Position numbers and translations under genes: made by a program
The notes under the pieces: model-generated
Database searches by the model: none
What the model saw: only the letters and a program-made list of their open reading frames with translations
Told to the model about the DNA's origin: nothing
From: Xenophilus azovorans DSM 13620
Lineage (GTDB): Bacteria; Pseudomonadota; Gammaproteobacteria; Burkholderiales; Burkholderiaceae_C
Assembly: GCF_000745855.1 (NCBI RefSeq)
Contig: NZ_JQKD01000036.1
Coordinates: 1 to 63,300 of the forward strand
Length of the DNA stretch: 63,300 nt
Direction: 5' to 3'
Shown: positions 18,260-25,721 of the stretch, piece by piece
How the letters are laid out: every line of letters begins with the position of its first letter
Numbering within the stretch: position 1 is the stretch's first letter

Positions 18260-19195
18260 TCACGTCGCCGCCGCCACCATCTTCGCCGCCACCTCCGCCA
18301 GCAGCCCGCGCAGCCAGCGGTGCGCGGCCTGGTGCTGCGAGCGGTCGTGCCATAGCTGGTAGAAGCGCATGCGCGGAAAGCCCTCGGGCGCCGGCACCGC
18401 CACCAGCGGCAGCGTGCGCACGAACTGCATGGCGAAGTGGCGCGCGGTGGTGAACAGCAGGTCGCTGTCGACCAGCAGGTGCGGCGCCACGGTGAAGTAC
18501 GGCACCACGATGCGCGCGTCGCGCGCGAGCCGCAGCCCGGCCAGGTGCGTCTCGACCACGGCGCGCTGCGAGACGGCCAGCGGCACCGGCACCACGTGCG
18601 CGGCCGTGAGGTAGCGCGCCAGCGTCAGCGCGCCCGGCGCGGCCAGCGGATTGCGCCGGCTCATCAGGCACACCAGCTCGTCCTCCAGCAGCAGCGACAG
18701 GTGCAGCCGCTCCGGCGGCTCCGGCCAGTTGCCGATGACGACGTCGACCTCGCCCTGCGCCAGCGCGCGCTCGTAGTCGTAGCCGGCGTTCAGCGGATGC
18801 ACCACCAGCCGCGCCTGCGGCGCCTCGACGCGGAAGCGCGCCACCACGTCCGCCATGAAGCTGGCCGCCAGGTAGTCGGGCGAGGCCACGGTGAAGGTCA
18901 TCGAGCTGGAGGCCGGCTCGAACTGCTCCGGCCCGGCCAGCATGCGGTCGATCTCCGACAGCGCGCCGCGCGCCCGGTCGCGCAGTTGCAGCGCGCGCTC
19001 GGTGGGCACCATGCCGCTGCGCTCGCGCACCAGGATGGGGTCGGCGAAGGCCTCGCGCAGGCGGCGCAGGGCGGCGCTGATGGCAGGCTGCGTCTGGTTC
19101 ATCCGCACCGCGGCGCGCGAGACGCTGCGCTCGGCCACCAGCGCGACCAGCACGCGCAGCAGGTAGGTGTCGATCGGGTCGCGGACGCGGGACAT
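18260..19195 (-). CDS. LysR-family transcriptional regulator
   Basis: The 311-residue regulator has an N-terminal helix-turn-helix (RSVSRAAVRMNQTQPAISAA) and a C-terminal effector domain. ATG 19195 (MSRVRDPIDTYLL) was chosen; the open frame upstream to 19369 is basic and unlike the family. It is divergent from the MFS/uraD cluster with a 177-bp shared upstream region, the usual place for its operator, and also lies 230 bp upstream of the flavoprotein gene of the selD block. Either may be its target; the divergent one is more likely. Confidence 0.9.
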   Translation of the reverse strand: MSRVRDPIDTYLLRVLVALVAERSVSRAAVRMNQTQPAISAALRRLREAFADPILVRERSGMVPTERALQLRDRARGALSEIDRMLAGPEQFEPASSSMTFTVASPDYLAASFMADVVARFRVEAPQARLVVHPLNAGYDYERALAQGEVDVVIGNWPEPPERLHLSLLLEDELVCLMSRRNPLAAPGALTLARYLTAAHVVPVPLAVSQRAVVETHLAGLRLARDARIVVPYFTVAPHLLVDSDLLFTTARHFAMQFVRTLPLVAVPAPEGFPRMRFYQLWHDRSQHQAAHRWLRGLLAEVAAKMVAAAT

Positions 19196-19372
19196 GGCGG
19201 CAGGCGCTGTGGCTCGGGGGACGCGCGGGGCATCACAAACCGTTATGCCGAACATTATGGAAGCCGCGCGCCGGGGCGGCCGATTCTGCCTACATTGCGC
19301 CGCAGCGGCGACGGCGCCCGCCCGCCCCCGGCACCGGACGCCCCGCCCAGAACGACACCCAGGAGACAACCC

Positions 19373-20722
19373 ATGACCTCACAAGCCGCAGCCGCCCCCC
19401 GGCGCGAGCCGTCCGCCGCCACCGAGCTGGACGGCGTCTATCGCAAGATCATCTGGCGCCTCATCCCCTTCCTCATGCTGCTGTGGGTGCTGGCGTGGAT
19501 CGACCGCGTCAACATCGGCTTCATCAAGCTCACCATGCTCGACGAGCTGAAGTGGAGCGAGGCGGTGTACGGCCTGGGCGCCGGCATCTTCTTCCTCGGC
19601 TACTTCTTCTTCGAGGTGCCCAGCAACCTGCTGCTGCAGAAGATCGGCGCCAAGAAGACGATCATGCGCATCACCATCGGCTGGGGCCTCACGTCCATCG
19701 CCACGATGTTCGTGCGGACGCCGGAGATGTTCTATTTCCTGCGCTTCCTGCTGGGCGTGTTCGAGGCCGGCTTCTACCCCGGCATCATCCTGTACCTCAC
19801 CTACTGGTTCCCGGGCGACCGGCGGGCCAAGGCCTTCGGCATGTTCATGTCGGCCTCGGCCTTCGCCGGGGTGATCGGCGGGCCGCTGGCGGGCACCATC
19901 ATGAACGGCATGCACGGCGTCAACGGCTGGTCGGGCTGGCAGTGGGTGCTGCTGATCGAGGGCATCCCCTCGGTGATCGCCGGCTTCGTGACCTACTTCT
20001 ACCTGACCGACAAGCCCGAGCAGGCGAACTGGCTCACGGCCCGCGAGCGCCAACTGGTGCACGAAGACCTGGAGCGCGACGGCCGTGCGCAGGGCCACCG
20101 CGAGCACAGCATGCTGGCCTCGCTCAAGAGCGGGCGCATCTGGCTGCTGATCCTCATCTTCTTCTGCGTCATCGCGGCCAACTCCTCGCTCACCTTCTAC
20201 GGCCCCACGCTGGTCAAGGAGGTCGGCTTCACCAACCCGGCCTCGGTCGGCTGGATCATGGCCGCCGCCTACCTGTGCGGCGCGGCCGGGATGATCTGGA
20301 ACGGCTTCCACTCCGACCGCCACCAGGAATCACGCTGGCACTGCGGCCTGGCGGCCGCGCTGGGCGCCGTCTCGCTGGTGGTCGTCGCCCTCTTCCTCGG
20401 CCACAGCGCGCTGGCTGTGCTGCTGGGGCTGACCCTGGCCATCGTCGGCACCATGAGCGCCATCCCGGTGTTCTGGCAGATGCCCAACCGCTTCCTGGCC
20501 GGCACGGCCGCGGCCGGCGGCGTGGCGCTGATCAACTCCATCGCCAACCTGGCCGGCTTCGGCGCCCCCTGGATGCTCGGCCTGATCAAGACGCACACCG
20601 GCAGTTTGGCGCCCGGCCTGTACGTGGTGGCGGCGGTGGAGATCTGCGCCACGCTGCTGATCCTGGCCTGCGTGCCCTCCTTCCGCAAGCAGCCGGCGGG
20701 CGCCACCGTGCCGGCGCACTGA
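19373..20722 (+). CDS. MFS transporter, anion:cation symporter type
   Basis: The 449-residue inner-membrane protein has about 12 hydrophobic segments. It shows the family signature IDRVNIGFIKLTM in the first segment and GVFEAGFYPGIILYLTYWFP in the middle of the N-half, both typical of the anion:cation symporter family (organic acids, allantoate-type ureides). Placement directly upstream of uraD and uraH suggests import of a purine-derived ureide or urate. A GGAG ribosome site precedes ATG 19373. Confidence 0.88.
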   Translation: MTSQAAAAPRREPSAATELDGVYRKIIWRLIPFLMLLWVLAWIDRVNIGFIKLTMLDELKWSEAVYGLGAGIFFLGYFFFEVPSNLLLQKIGAKKTIMRITIGWGLTSIATMFVRTPEMFYFLRFLLGVFEAGFYPGIILYLTYWFPGDRRAKAFGMFMSASAFAGVIGGPLAGTIMNGMHGVNGWSGWQWVLLIEGIPSVIAGFVTYFYLTDKPEQANWLTARERQLVHEDLERDGRAQGHREHSMLASLKSGRIWLLILIFFCVIAANSSLTFYGPTLVKEVGFTNPASVGWIMAAAYLCGAAGMIWNGFHSDRHQESRWHCGLAAALGAVSLVVVALFLGHSALAVLLGLTLAIVGTMSAIPVFWQMPNRFLAGTAAAGGVALINSIANLAGFGAPWMLGLIKTHTGSLAPGLYVVAAVEICATLLILACVPSFRKQPAGATVPAH

Positions 20723-20767
20723 GCCACCGCCGCCCTGCGACCCACCTTCACCGAAGAACACCGCCCG

Positions 20768-21298
20768 ATGACCGCCCTCACCGCCACCCGCCTGGACCTG
20801 GCCGCCCTCAACGCCATGGACCGCGACGCCTTCGTCGCCGCCGTCGGCCCCACCTTCGAGAACGCGTCCTGGATCGCGCAGGCCGCCTGGTCGCGCCGGC
20901 CCTTCGCCAGCGTCGACGCGCTGCACGCCGCGATGCTCGACGTGGTGCGCCAGGCGCCCGAGGAACGCCGGCTCGCCTTCCTGCGCGGCCACCCGGAGCT
21001 GGCCGGCCGCGAGGCGCAGGCCGGCACGATGACCGCCGAATCCACCGGCGAGCAGAGCAGCGCCGGGCTGGACGCGCTCAGCCGCGAGGAGCTGGACGAA
21101 ATGCAGCACCTGAACCGCGTCTACCGCGAGCGCCACGGCTTCCCCTTCATCATCGCCGTGCGCCGCCACAGCCGGCAGCAGATCTTCGAGGCGCTGCGTG
21201 CGCGCGCCGCGGGCAGCACGGACGTCGAGCGCCGCACCGCGCTCGAGCAGATCGGGCTCATCACCCGCGGGCGCATCGACGCGCTGGTCGGCGGCTAG
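20768..21298 (+). CDS. uraD: 2-oxo-4-hydroxy-4-carboxy-5-ureidoimidazoline (OHCU) decarboxylase
   Basis: The 176-residue enzyme catalyses the last step from urate to S-allantoin, decarboxylating OHCU. Recognisable segments are FVAAVGPTFENASWIAQAAW, the HPELAG motif and LNRVYRERHGFPFIIAVR, which match the family's conserved helices. Length is standard. It lies 45 bp downstream of the MFS gene and upstream of the transthyretin-like genes that supply its substrate. Confidence 0.93.
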   Translation: MTALTATRLDLAALNAMDRDAFVAAVGPTFENASWIAQAAWSRRPFASVDALHAAMLDVVRQAPEERRLAFLRGHPELAGREAQAGTMTAESTGEQSSAGLDALSREELDEMQHLNRVYRERHGFPFIIAVRRHSRQQIFEALRARAAGSTDVERRTALEQIGLITRGRIDALVGG

Positions 21299-21406
21299 CC
21301 CCGCTGCCCCCATCCCAGGTTTCGTGCCGGCCGCGCCTGCGGGTGCCGGCCCGGCGTTCCACGCCCCCAGCGGGCACATGAAGGAGACGCGCTCAATCGC
21401 CGCCGA

Positions 21407-21466
21407 CCGTTCACGCTGAGCCTGTCGAAGCGCCGCGCCCGGCTTCGACGAGCCCGGCCCGAACGG
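21407..21466. repeat. Dispersed imperfect palindrome, copy 1
   Basis: CCGTTCACGCTGAGCCTGTC leads into a GAAG arm, a GC-rich spacer, and an imperfect reverse complement (CTTCGACGAGCC...GAACGG). The same element recurs at 31238-31297 and as one arm at 27757-27783. It lies in the 214-bp gap between uraD and the exported transthyretin-like gene. I see nothing else in that gap apart from a GGAG ribosome site before 21513. Confidence 0.8.
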
Positions 21467-21512
21467 TGGCGACCGATCGAACGCAGATCCGCATCACAAC
21501 TCGGAGACAACC

Positions 21513-22025
21513 ATGCCAAATCAAGTCGTATCCCGCCCCGCGCGCAGGCAGTTCGCGCTCTCGGGACTGGCCCTGGGCGCGGCGGCGCTGGCGCCGCACG
21601 GCGCGCTGGCGCAGGCCGCCAAACCGGCCGGCCCCGCGCAGGCCAGCGGCCCGATCGTGCTGCACGGCGTGAGCCCGCGGCTGACGGTGCACGCGCTCGA
21701 CACCTTCCACGGCGCGGCGGCCACCGGCCTGCGCATCGATTTCTCGAAGCTTGAAGGCGGCCAGTACAAGCTGCTGCGCAGCATCGTCGTCAACGCCAAC
21801 GGCCGCTCCGACGACCCGCTGCTGCTCGGCGAAACCTACCAGGCCGGCGACTACGAACTGCTGCTGCACGTGGACGACTACTTCGCCGGCAAGCAGGCCA
21901 GGCTGCCCACGCCGCCCTTCCTGACCAAGCTGCCGGTGCGCATCCGCGTGGCCAACACCGCCGAGCGCATCCACCTGCCGATCCAGTTCGGCCCGTGGAG
22001 CTACACCTACTCGCGCGGTAGCTGA
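21513..22025 (+). CDS. Exported transthyretin-like 5-hydroxyisourate hydrolase homologue
   Basis: The 170-residue protein begins with a twin-arginine-type signal (RRQFALSGLALGAAALAPHG, cleaved near ALAQA). A transthyretin-like domain follows: LTVHALDTFHG, NANGRSDDPLL, ERIHLPIQFGPW and the C-terminal SRGS. Active-site His, Arg and His equivalents appear kept, but the usual YRGS end is YSRGS, with one residue inserted. It probably hydrolyses hydroxyisourate in the periplasm, or binds a related ligand. The cytosolic paralogue follows 51 bp downstream. Confidence 0.82.
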   Translation: MPNQVVSRPARRQFALSGLALGAAALAPHGALAQAAKPAGPAQASGPIVLHGVSPRLTVHALDTFHGAAATGLRIDFSKLEGGQYKLLRSIVVNANGRSDDPLLLGETYQAGDYELLLHVDDYFAGKQARLPTPPFLTKLPVRIRVANTAERIHLPIQFGPWSYTYSRGS

Positions 22026-22076
22026 GCACCCTCGCCCGCCTCCTTCTTTCTCCCCGCACTCACGAAAGGAACCGCC

Positions 22077-22412
22077 ATGACCGGCATCACGACGCACGTG
22101 CTCAACATCACCAACGGCCGCCCGCTGGCCGGCCTGCAGGTCGACCTGTACGACGTGGCGACCAACCCGCCCACGCGCATGAACACCACCCGCACCAACG
22201 CCGACGGCCGCACCGATGCGCCCATGCTCGCGGGCAAGGACGCGCGCACCGGCCACTTCGAGCTGCGCTTCCACGTCGGCGACCACTTCAAGGCCTCCGA
22301 CGGCCTCTCGGACGTGGTGCCGGTACGCTTCTCCATCTTCGACGCCAAGCAGCACTACCACGTGCCCATGCTGTGCGCGCCCTGGTTCTTTTCCACCTAC
22401 CGCGGCAGCTGA
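22077..22412 (+). CDS. uraH: 5-hydroxyisourate hydrolase
   Basis: The 111-residue cytosolic enzyme converts 5-hydroxyisourate to OHCU, the UraD substrate. It has the canonical family marks: THVLNITNGRPLAG at the start, TNADGRTDAP in the middle, QHYHVPMLCAPW and the C-terminal TYRGS. It sits after the exported homologue and 19 bp before the deaminase gene. Confidence 0.95.
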   Translation: MTGITTHVLNITNGRPLAGLQVDLYDVATNPPTRMNTTRTNADGRTDAPMLAGKDARTGHFELRFHVGDHFKASDGLSDVVPVRFSIFDAKQHYHVPMLCAPWFFSTYRGS

Positions 22413-22431
22413 CCGCAGGAGACCCCGACCG

Positions 22432-22917
22432 ATGACCCACCCCGATCCCAACGCAGAGAAGTACCTCGTCGACGCCATCCGCGCCGCGATGCGCAACGTG
22501 CGCGAGCGCAGGACCTGGCCCTTCGGCGCCGTGATCGCGCGCGGCGGCGAGGTGATCGCCACCGCCGTCAACGAAGTCGATGCGCTGTGCGACCCCTCGG
22601 CCCACGCCGAGATGCAGGCCGTGCGCGCCGCCGCCAAGGCGCTGGGCACCACCGACCTCGCGGGCACCACCGTGTACGCCAGCGGCTACCCCTGCCCCAT
22701 GTGCCTCACGGCCATGTACCTGGCCGGCGTGAGCGAGGTCTACTACGCCTACTCCAACGAGGACGGCGCGCCCTACGACCTCTCGGCCGAGCGCGGCTAC
22801 GTCGAGATCGCCCGCCCGCCCGAGCAGCGCGAGATGAAGCTGCACGGCCTGCCCGCCCGCGACAAGGACGACGAGGACCTCTACGAAGCGTGGAAGCGCG
22901 TGGCGCCTGCGGCCTGA
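22432..22917 (+). CDS. Nucleoside/guanine deaminase-type zinc enzyme
   Basis: The 161-residue cytidine deaminase-like protein has the zinc motif HAE (in PSAHAEMQAVRAA) with the catalytic Glu, and PCPMC supplying two cysteines. The arrangement matches small guanine or nucleoside deaminases rather than tRNA adenosine deaminase. In this cluster, deamination of guanine or a related purine would feed the urate pathway. It is the last gene of the purine block. Confidence 0.88.
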   Translation: MTHPDPNAEKYLVDAIRAAMRNVRERRTWPFGAVIARGGEVIATAVNEVDALCDPSAHAEMQAVRAAAKALGTTDLAGTTVYASGYPCPMCLTAMYLAGVSEVYYAYSNEDGAPYDLSAERGYVEIARPPEQREMKLHGLPARDKDDEDLYEAWKRVAPAA

Positions 22918-22953
22918 GCGCGCCGCAGGGAGGGCGCGCGGGCGCGGCGGCAG

Positions 22954-23658
22954 TCAGCGCTGCGCGAACTCCCTGAACCGTGCCATGTCCGTCACCTCGA
23001 TGGCGCCGCGCGCGGTGCGCAGGTAGCCCTGGGCCTCGAACTCCTTGAGAAGCTGGTTGATCGTCTGGCGCGACATCGACAGCATCGTGCCCAGGTCGTC
23101 CTGCTGCACGCTGATGAGGCGCTGGTACGGCCCCTGCCAGGCCGCGTAGCCGTACGCCATCGCCACCAGCCGCTGCGCCAGGCGCCGTGCCGGCGACAGC
23201 AGCGCATGGCCTTCCAGCGCGCCCAGCGCCAGCCGCAGCGAATGCGCCAGCAGCCGGCCGAAGGACTTCCAGTGCTGCGGGTAGCGGCCCAGGAAGGCCA
23301 GCGTCTCGGCCTGCGGCAAGTGCAGCAGCCGGCTCTCGTGCGCGGCCCAGGCGTCGTGCGCGCGCGGCGCGCCGTCGAACAGGCCCGCCTCGCCGAACCA
23401 CTGCGGCGCGCGGGCCACCATCAGCAGCGACTCGCGCCCGTCCTGCGCCAGGCTGCCCACGCGCACCGCGCCGCTGACGACGAAGTGCATCCCGTCCGGC
23501 GCATCGCCGCGCACGAACAGCCGCGCGCCCGCCGCCAGTTCGTGCGGGCGCACGTTCTCGGCGATCCATTGCGACAACTGGGGCGGCAGGTGGGCGAACC
23601 AGGGGCTCGCACCCAGCACCTGCAGCCGTTCGGCGGGCGAGTCCAACCAGGGAGGCAT
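22954..23658 (-). CDS. Crp/Fnr-family transcriptional regulator
   Basis: The 234-residue protein has an N-terminal cyclic-nucleotide-binding-like barrel (GARLFVRGDAPDGMHFVVSG) and a C-terminal winged helix (QDDLGTMLSMSRQTINQLLK). It has no N-terminal cysteine cluster, so it is unlikely to be an Fe-S oxygen sensor of the FNR type. The effector is unknown. It converges on the deaminase gene and is divergent from the Coq4-like gene (134 bp apart). Confidence 0.9.
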   Translation of the reverse strand: MPPWLDSPAERLQVLGASPWFAHLPPQLSQWIAENVRPHELAAGARLFVRGDAPDGMHFVVSGAVRVGSLAQDGRESLLMVARAPQWFGEAGLFDGAPRAHDAWAAHESRLLHLPQAETLAFLGRYPQHWKSFGRLLAHSLRLALGALEGHALLSPARRLAQRLVAMAYGYAAWQGPYQRLISVQQDDLGTMLSMSRQTINQLLKEFEAQGYLRTARGAIEVTDMARFREFAQR

Positions 23659-23792
23659 CCCCCGGTTTCTACCGCTTAAGTCGGCCGGCCGACACAGGGT
23701 TGGCGCGCGTTCTGGGAAGATGGAACCGGCCGCCGCCTCGCGGCCTCCCTCTTGTCTTCCCGCCAGCCAGCCAGCCCACGGAACCGCGCCCC

Positions 23793-24548
23793 ATGACCGC
23801 CGCCGCCGACGCCAAGCCCCATCCCTACAAACGCGACCTGCCCGCCGCCTTGCGCGCCATGCGCGCGCTGCTGCGCGACCCCAACGACACGGCGCAGGTG
23901 TTCGTCATCATGCAGTCGCTCAACGGCCCCTCGGCGCCCATCAACTTCGACCGCCTGATGCGCGCCGAGGGCGGCCCGAAGCAGGCGTATCGCCGCGTCG
24001 AACTGGCCGAGCGCTTTTCCGACCCCGCCTACATCGCCGGCTTCGCGCCCGGCACCGTCGGCGCCGCGTACCGCGCCTTCCTGGAACAGACTGGCTACTC
24101 CGCCGCCGGCCTGGCCGACGTCTCCAACCCCGAGGGCCGCCCGCTGGTGGAGCACCCGCACGCCTGGATGGCCCGCCGCATCCGCGACGTGCACGACATC
24201 TGGCACGTGCTCACCGGCTACCAGGCCGACGAGCCGCTGGGCGAGGCGGCGCTGGTCGCCTTCAGCTACGCGCAGACCAAGGGCCTGGGCTGGGCTTTCA
24301 TCGCTGGCGCCGCCGCGCTGAAGAGCCTGCGCGTGTCGCGCAGCGCCGCCTTCGCCCGCGCCGTGCTCGAAGGTTGGCAGCGTGGCCGGCGCGCGGCGTG
24401 GCTGCTGGGCGAGGACTACGACGTGCTGCTGAACGAGCCGCTGGAGGCCGCGCGCGCCCGGCTGAACATCGGCCTTGCGCTGGCCTACGCCAAGGCGCAG
24501 GACGAGTTGGCCGCCCTGGACAGCACCGACGGCACAGCCACGGCGTAA
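23793..24548 (+). CDS. Coq4-family protein (ubiquinone biosynthesis-like)
   Basis: The 251-residue protein shows the Coq4 signature HDIWHVLTGYQ (the HDxxH zinc motif) and the following helix with EAALVAFSYAQ. In yeast Coq4 takes part in oxidative decarboxylation of the ubiquinone head group; bacterial homologues may act similarly or otherwise. ATG 23793 gives MTAAADAKPHPYKRDL. It is the last core-like gene before the foreign island. Confidence 0.85.
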   Translation: MTAAADAKPHPYKRDLPAALRAMRALLRDPNDTAQVFVIMQSLNGPSAPINFDRLMRAEGGPKQAYRRVELAERFSDPAYIAGFAPGTVGAAYRAFLEQTGYSAAGLADVSNPEGRPLVEHPHAWMARRIRDVHDIWHVLTGYQADEPLGEAALVAFSYAQTKGLGWAFIAGAAALKSLRVSRSAAFARAVLEGWQRGRRAAWLLGEDYDVLLNEPLEAARARLNIGLALAYAKAQDELAALDSTDGTATA

Positions 24549-24570
24549 CGCCGCATGCGGCTGGCGCCCG

Positions 24571-24602
24571 CCAAAAAAGTCCTGTCCCGATGCGACAGGA
24601 CG
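24571..24602 (-). terminator. Rho-independent terminator oriented to the minus strand
   Basis: A perfect 8-bp stem (GTCCTGTC at 24579-24586 with GACAGGAC at 24594-24601, 7-base loop) is preceded on the plus strand by AAAAAA at 24573-24578, which becomes a U-run after the hairpin on the minus strand. No minus-strand gene lies directly upstream of it now. The nearest candidate is selC, 2.8 kb away across the island. Confidence 0.6.
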
Positions 24603-24685
24603 GAAATTTGAATACCAACGTCTACTGGCCTGATCTGTAACGCCAACTTACATTTACTCTGCAGATCCGAAGAAGGAGGCAGGAG

Positions 24686-25357
24686 ATGGGATGGCGAGAG
24701 GTCATCGGCGCGGTGCTCGATGAGGAGCCGCGGCCGGCCAAAGTACGACGCCAGCAGCCACCACGACGTAGTGAGCCACGCGCGGATGCGCCGGCCGAGC
24801 CGCCGGAGCGTGTGTGGAGCGGCAAGGTCTTCGATCAGATCGAATGGCGCCGCTTCGAGGCCGTGTGCGAAACCCTCTTCGCGCAAAGCGGCATGCGCGC
24901 GGAAAGCCAATCGCACGGTGCCGATGGCGGCGTGGACATCTGGCTCTGGTCCGCCCATAGCGACAAGCCGCTGATCGTGCAATGCAAGCACTGGAAGAAG
25001 CGCGTGGTGGGCGTGAAGGAAGTGCGCGAGTTCTATGGCGTGCTCAAGTCGCACGATCTCACGTACGGCACCTTTGCCACCAGCTCCAGTTTCTCGAATG
25101 ACGCACTGGACTTTGCACGCGCCAATCGCATCAACGCACAGGACCGGAACGGTCTGCTTCGCTTGATCGCCGGACGCACTCAGGAGCAGCAGCGTGCATT
25201 ACTTCAGACCGCCTATGAAGGCGAGTACTGGAAGCCGACGTGCGTGAAGTGCGGGGTGAAGATGGTGCTGCGGCAGAAGAAGGATGGCTCGGCCTCATTC
25301 TGGGGTTGCGCGAACTACGGGAGAACGCGGTGCAACAGCATGATGAAGATCGCTTGA
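24686..25357 (+). CDS. Restriction endonuclease-like (Mrr type) protein with C-terminal zinc finger
   Basis: The 223-residue protein has an Mrr-like nuclease domain at about residues 50-155: FDQIEWRRFEAVCETLF, then GADGGVDIWLW and VQCKHW, which form a D...QxK variant of the PD-(D/E)xK active site. Residues 185-220 form a topoisomerase-type zinc finger (CVKCGVKM...WGCANYGRTRCN). Such proteins degrade or bind DNA and often belong to defence functions. No methylase or helicase partner is nearby. A strong AGGAGG ribosome site precedes ATG 24686. Base composition is lower in GC than the flanks. Confidence 0.78.
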   Translation: MGWREVIGAVLDEEPRPAKVRRQQPPRRSEPRADAPAEPPERVWSGKVFDQIEWRRFEAVCETLFAQSGMRAESQSHGADGGVDIWLWSAHSDKPLIVQCKHWKKRVVGVKEVREFYGVLKSHDLTYGTFATSSSFSNDALDFARANRINAQDRNGLLRLIAGRTQEQQRALLQTAYEGEYWKPTCVKCGVKMVLRQKKDGSASFWGCANYGRTRCNSMMKIA

Positions 25358-25721
25358 AATCCTTGAAGTTGATCTAAACCGATTGGTCTTTTCAGACTGA
25401 ATTCACATCTTCGCCAATCAGGAAAAAAGGGACGACTTCCGACCCGAAGCCGACGGCGCTCACCATTCTCCAAATCAGGCATTCATTCGCAACCCGGCTT
25501 GCTCACGCCCCGAAACGTGACGTCGAAAAAAGGCCCTCTTGCTTGCAAGCCATAGTTTGGTTAGCCGACGCCTGCCGGGTTTTCGAGGAATTCCTGAAGT
25601 TTGAACAGCCCTGCGGCAGCAAGCCAATTTTAGGAGAAGTCAATGCCTGAGTATTTCGCACGGCCCATTTTATCCCGCAGATTCTGTGATCTAAATTACG
25701 TTAAGCGATAAGGAGACAAAA
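25358..25721. other. 364-bp noncoding stretch with possible cassette boundary
   Basis: No gene is supported here. The stretch is AT-richer than the chromosome. It holds a possible recombination site (25490-25566) and the ribosome site AAGGAG (25710-25715) of the next gene. A short frame starting at 25642 is not convincing. Confidence 0.5.
25490..25566. other. Possible degenerate attC-like site
   Basis: GGCTTGC (25496-25502) pairs exactly with GCAAGCC (25545-25551). Outside it CAACC (25490-25494) can pair partly with GGTTA (25559-25563). The segment ends with GTTAGCC (25560-25566), the same heptamer that ends the site at 27255-27261. The layout resembles an integron attC site, but the outer pairing is weak. 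Confidence 0.35.
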
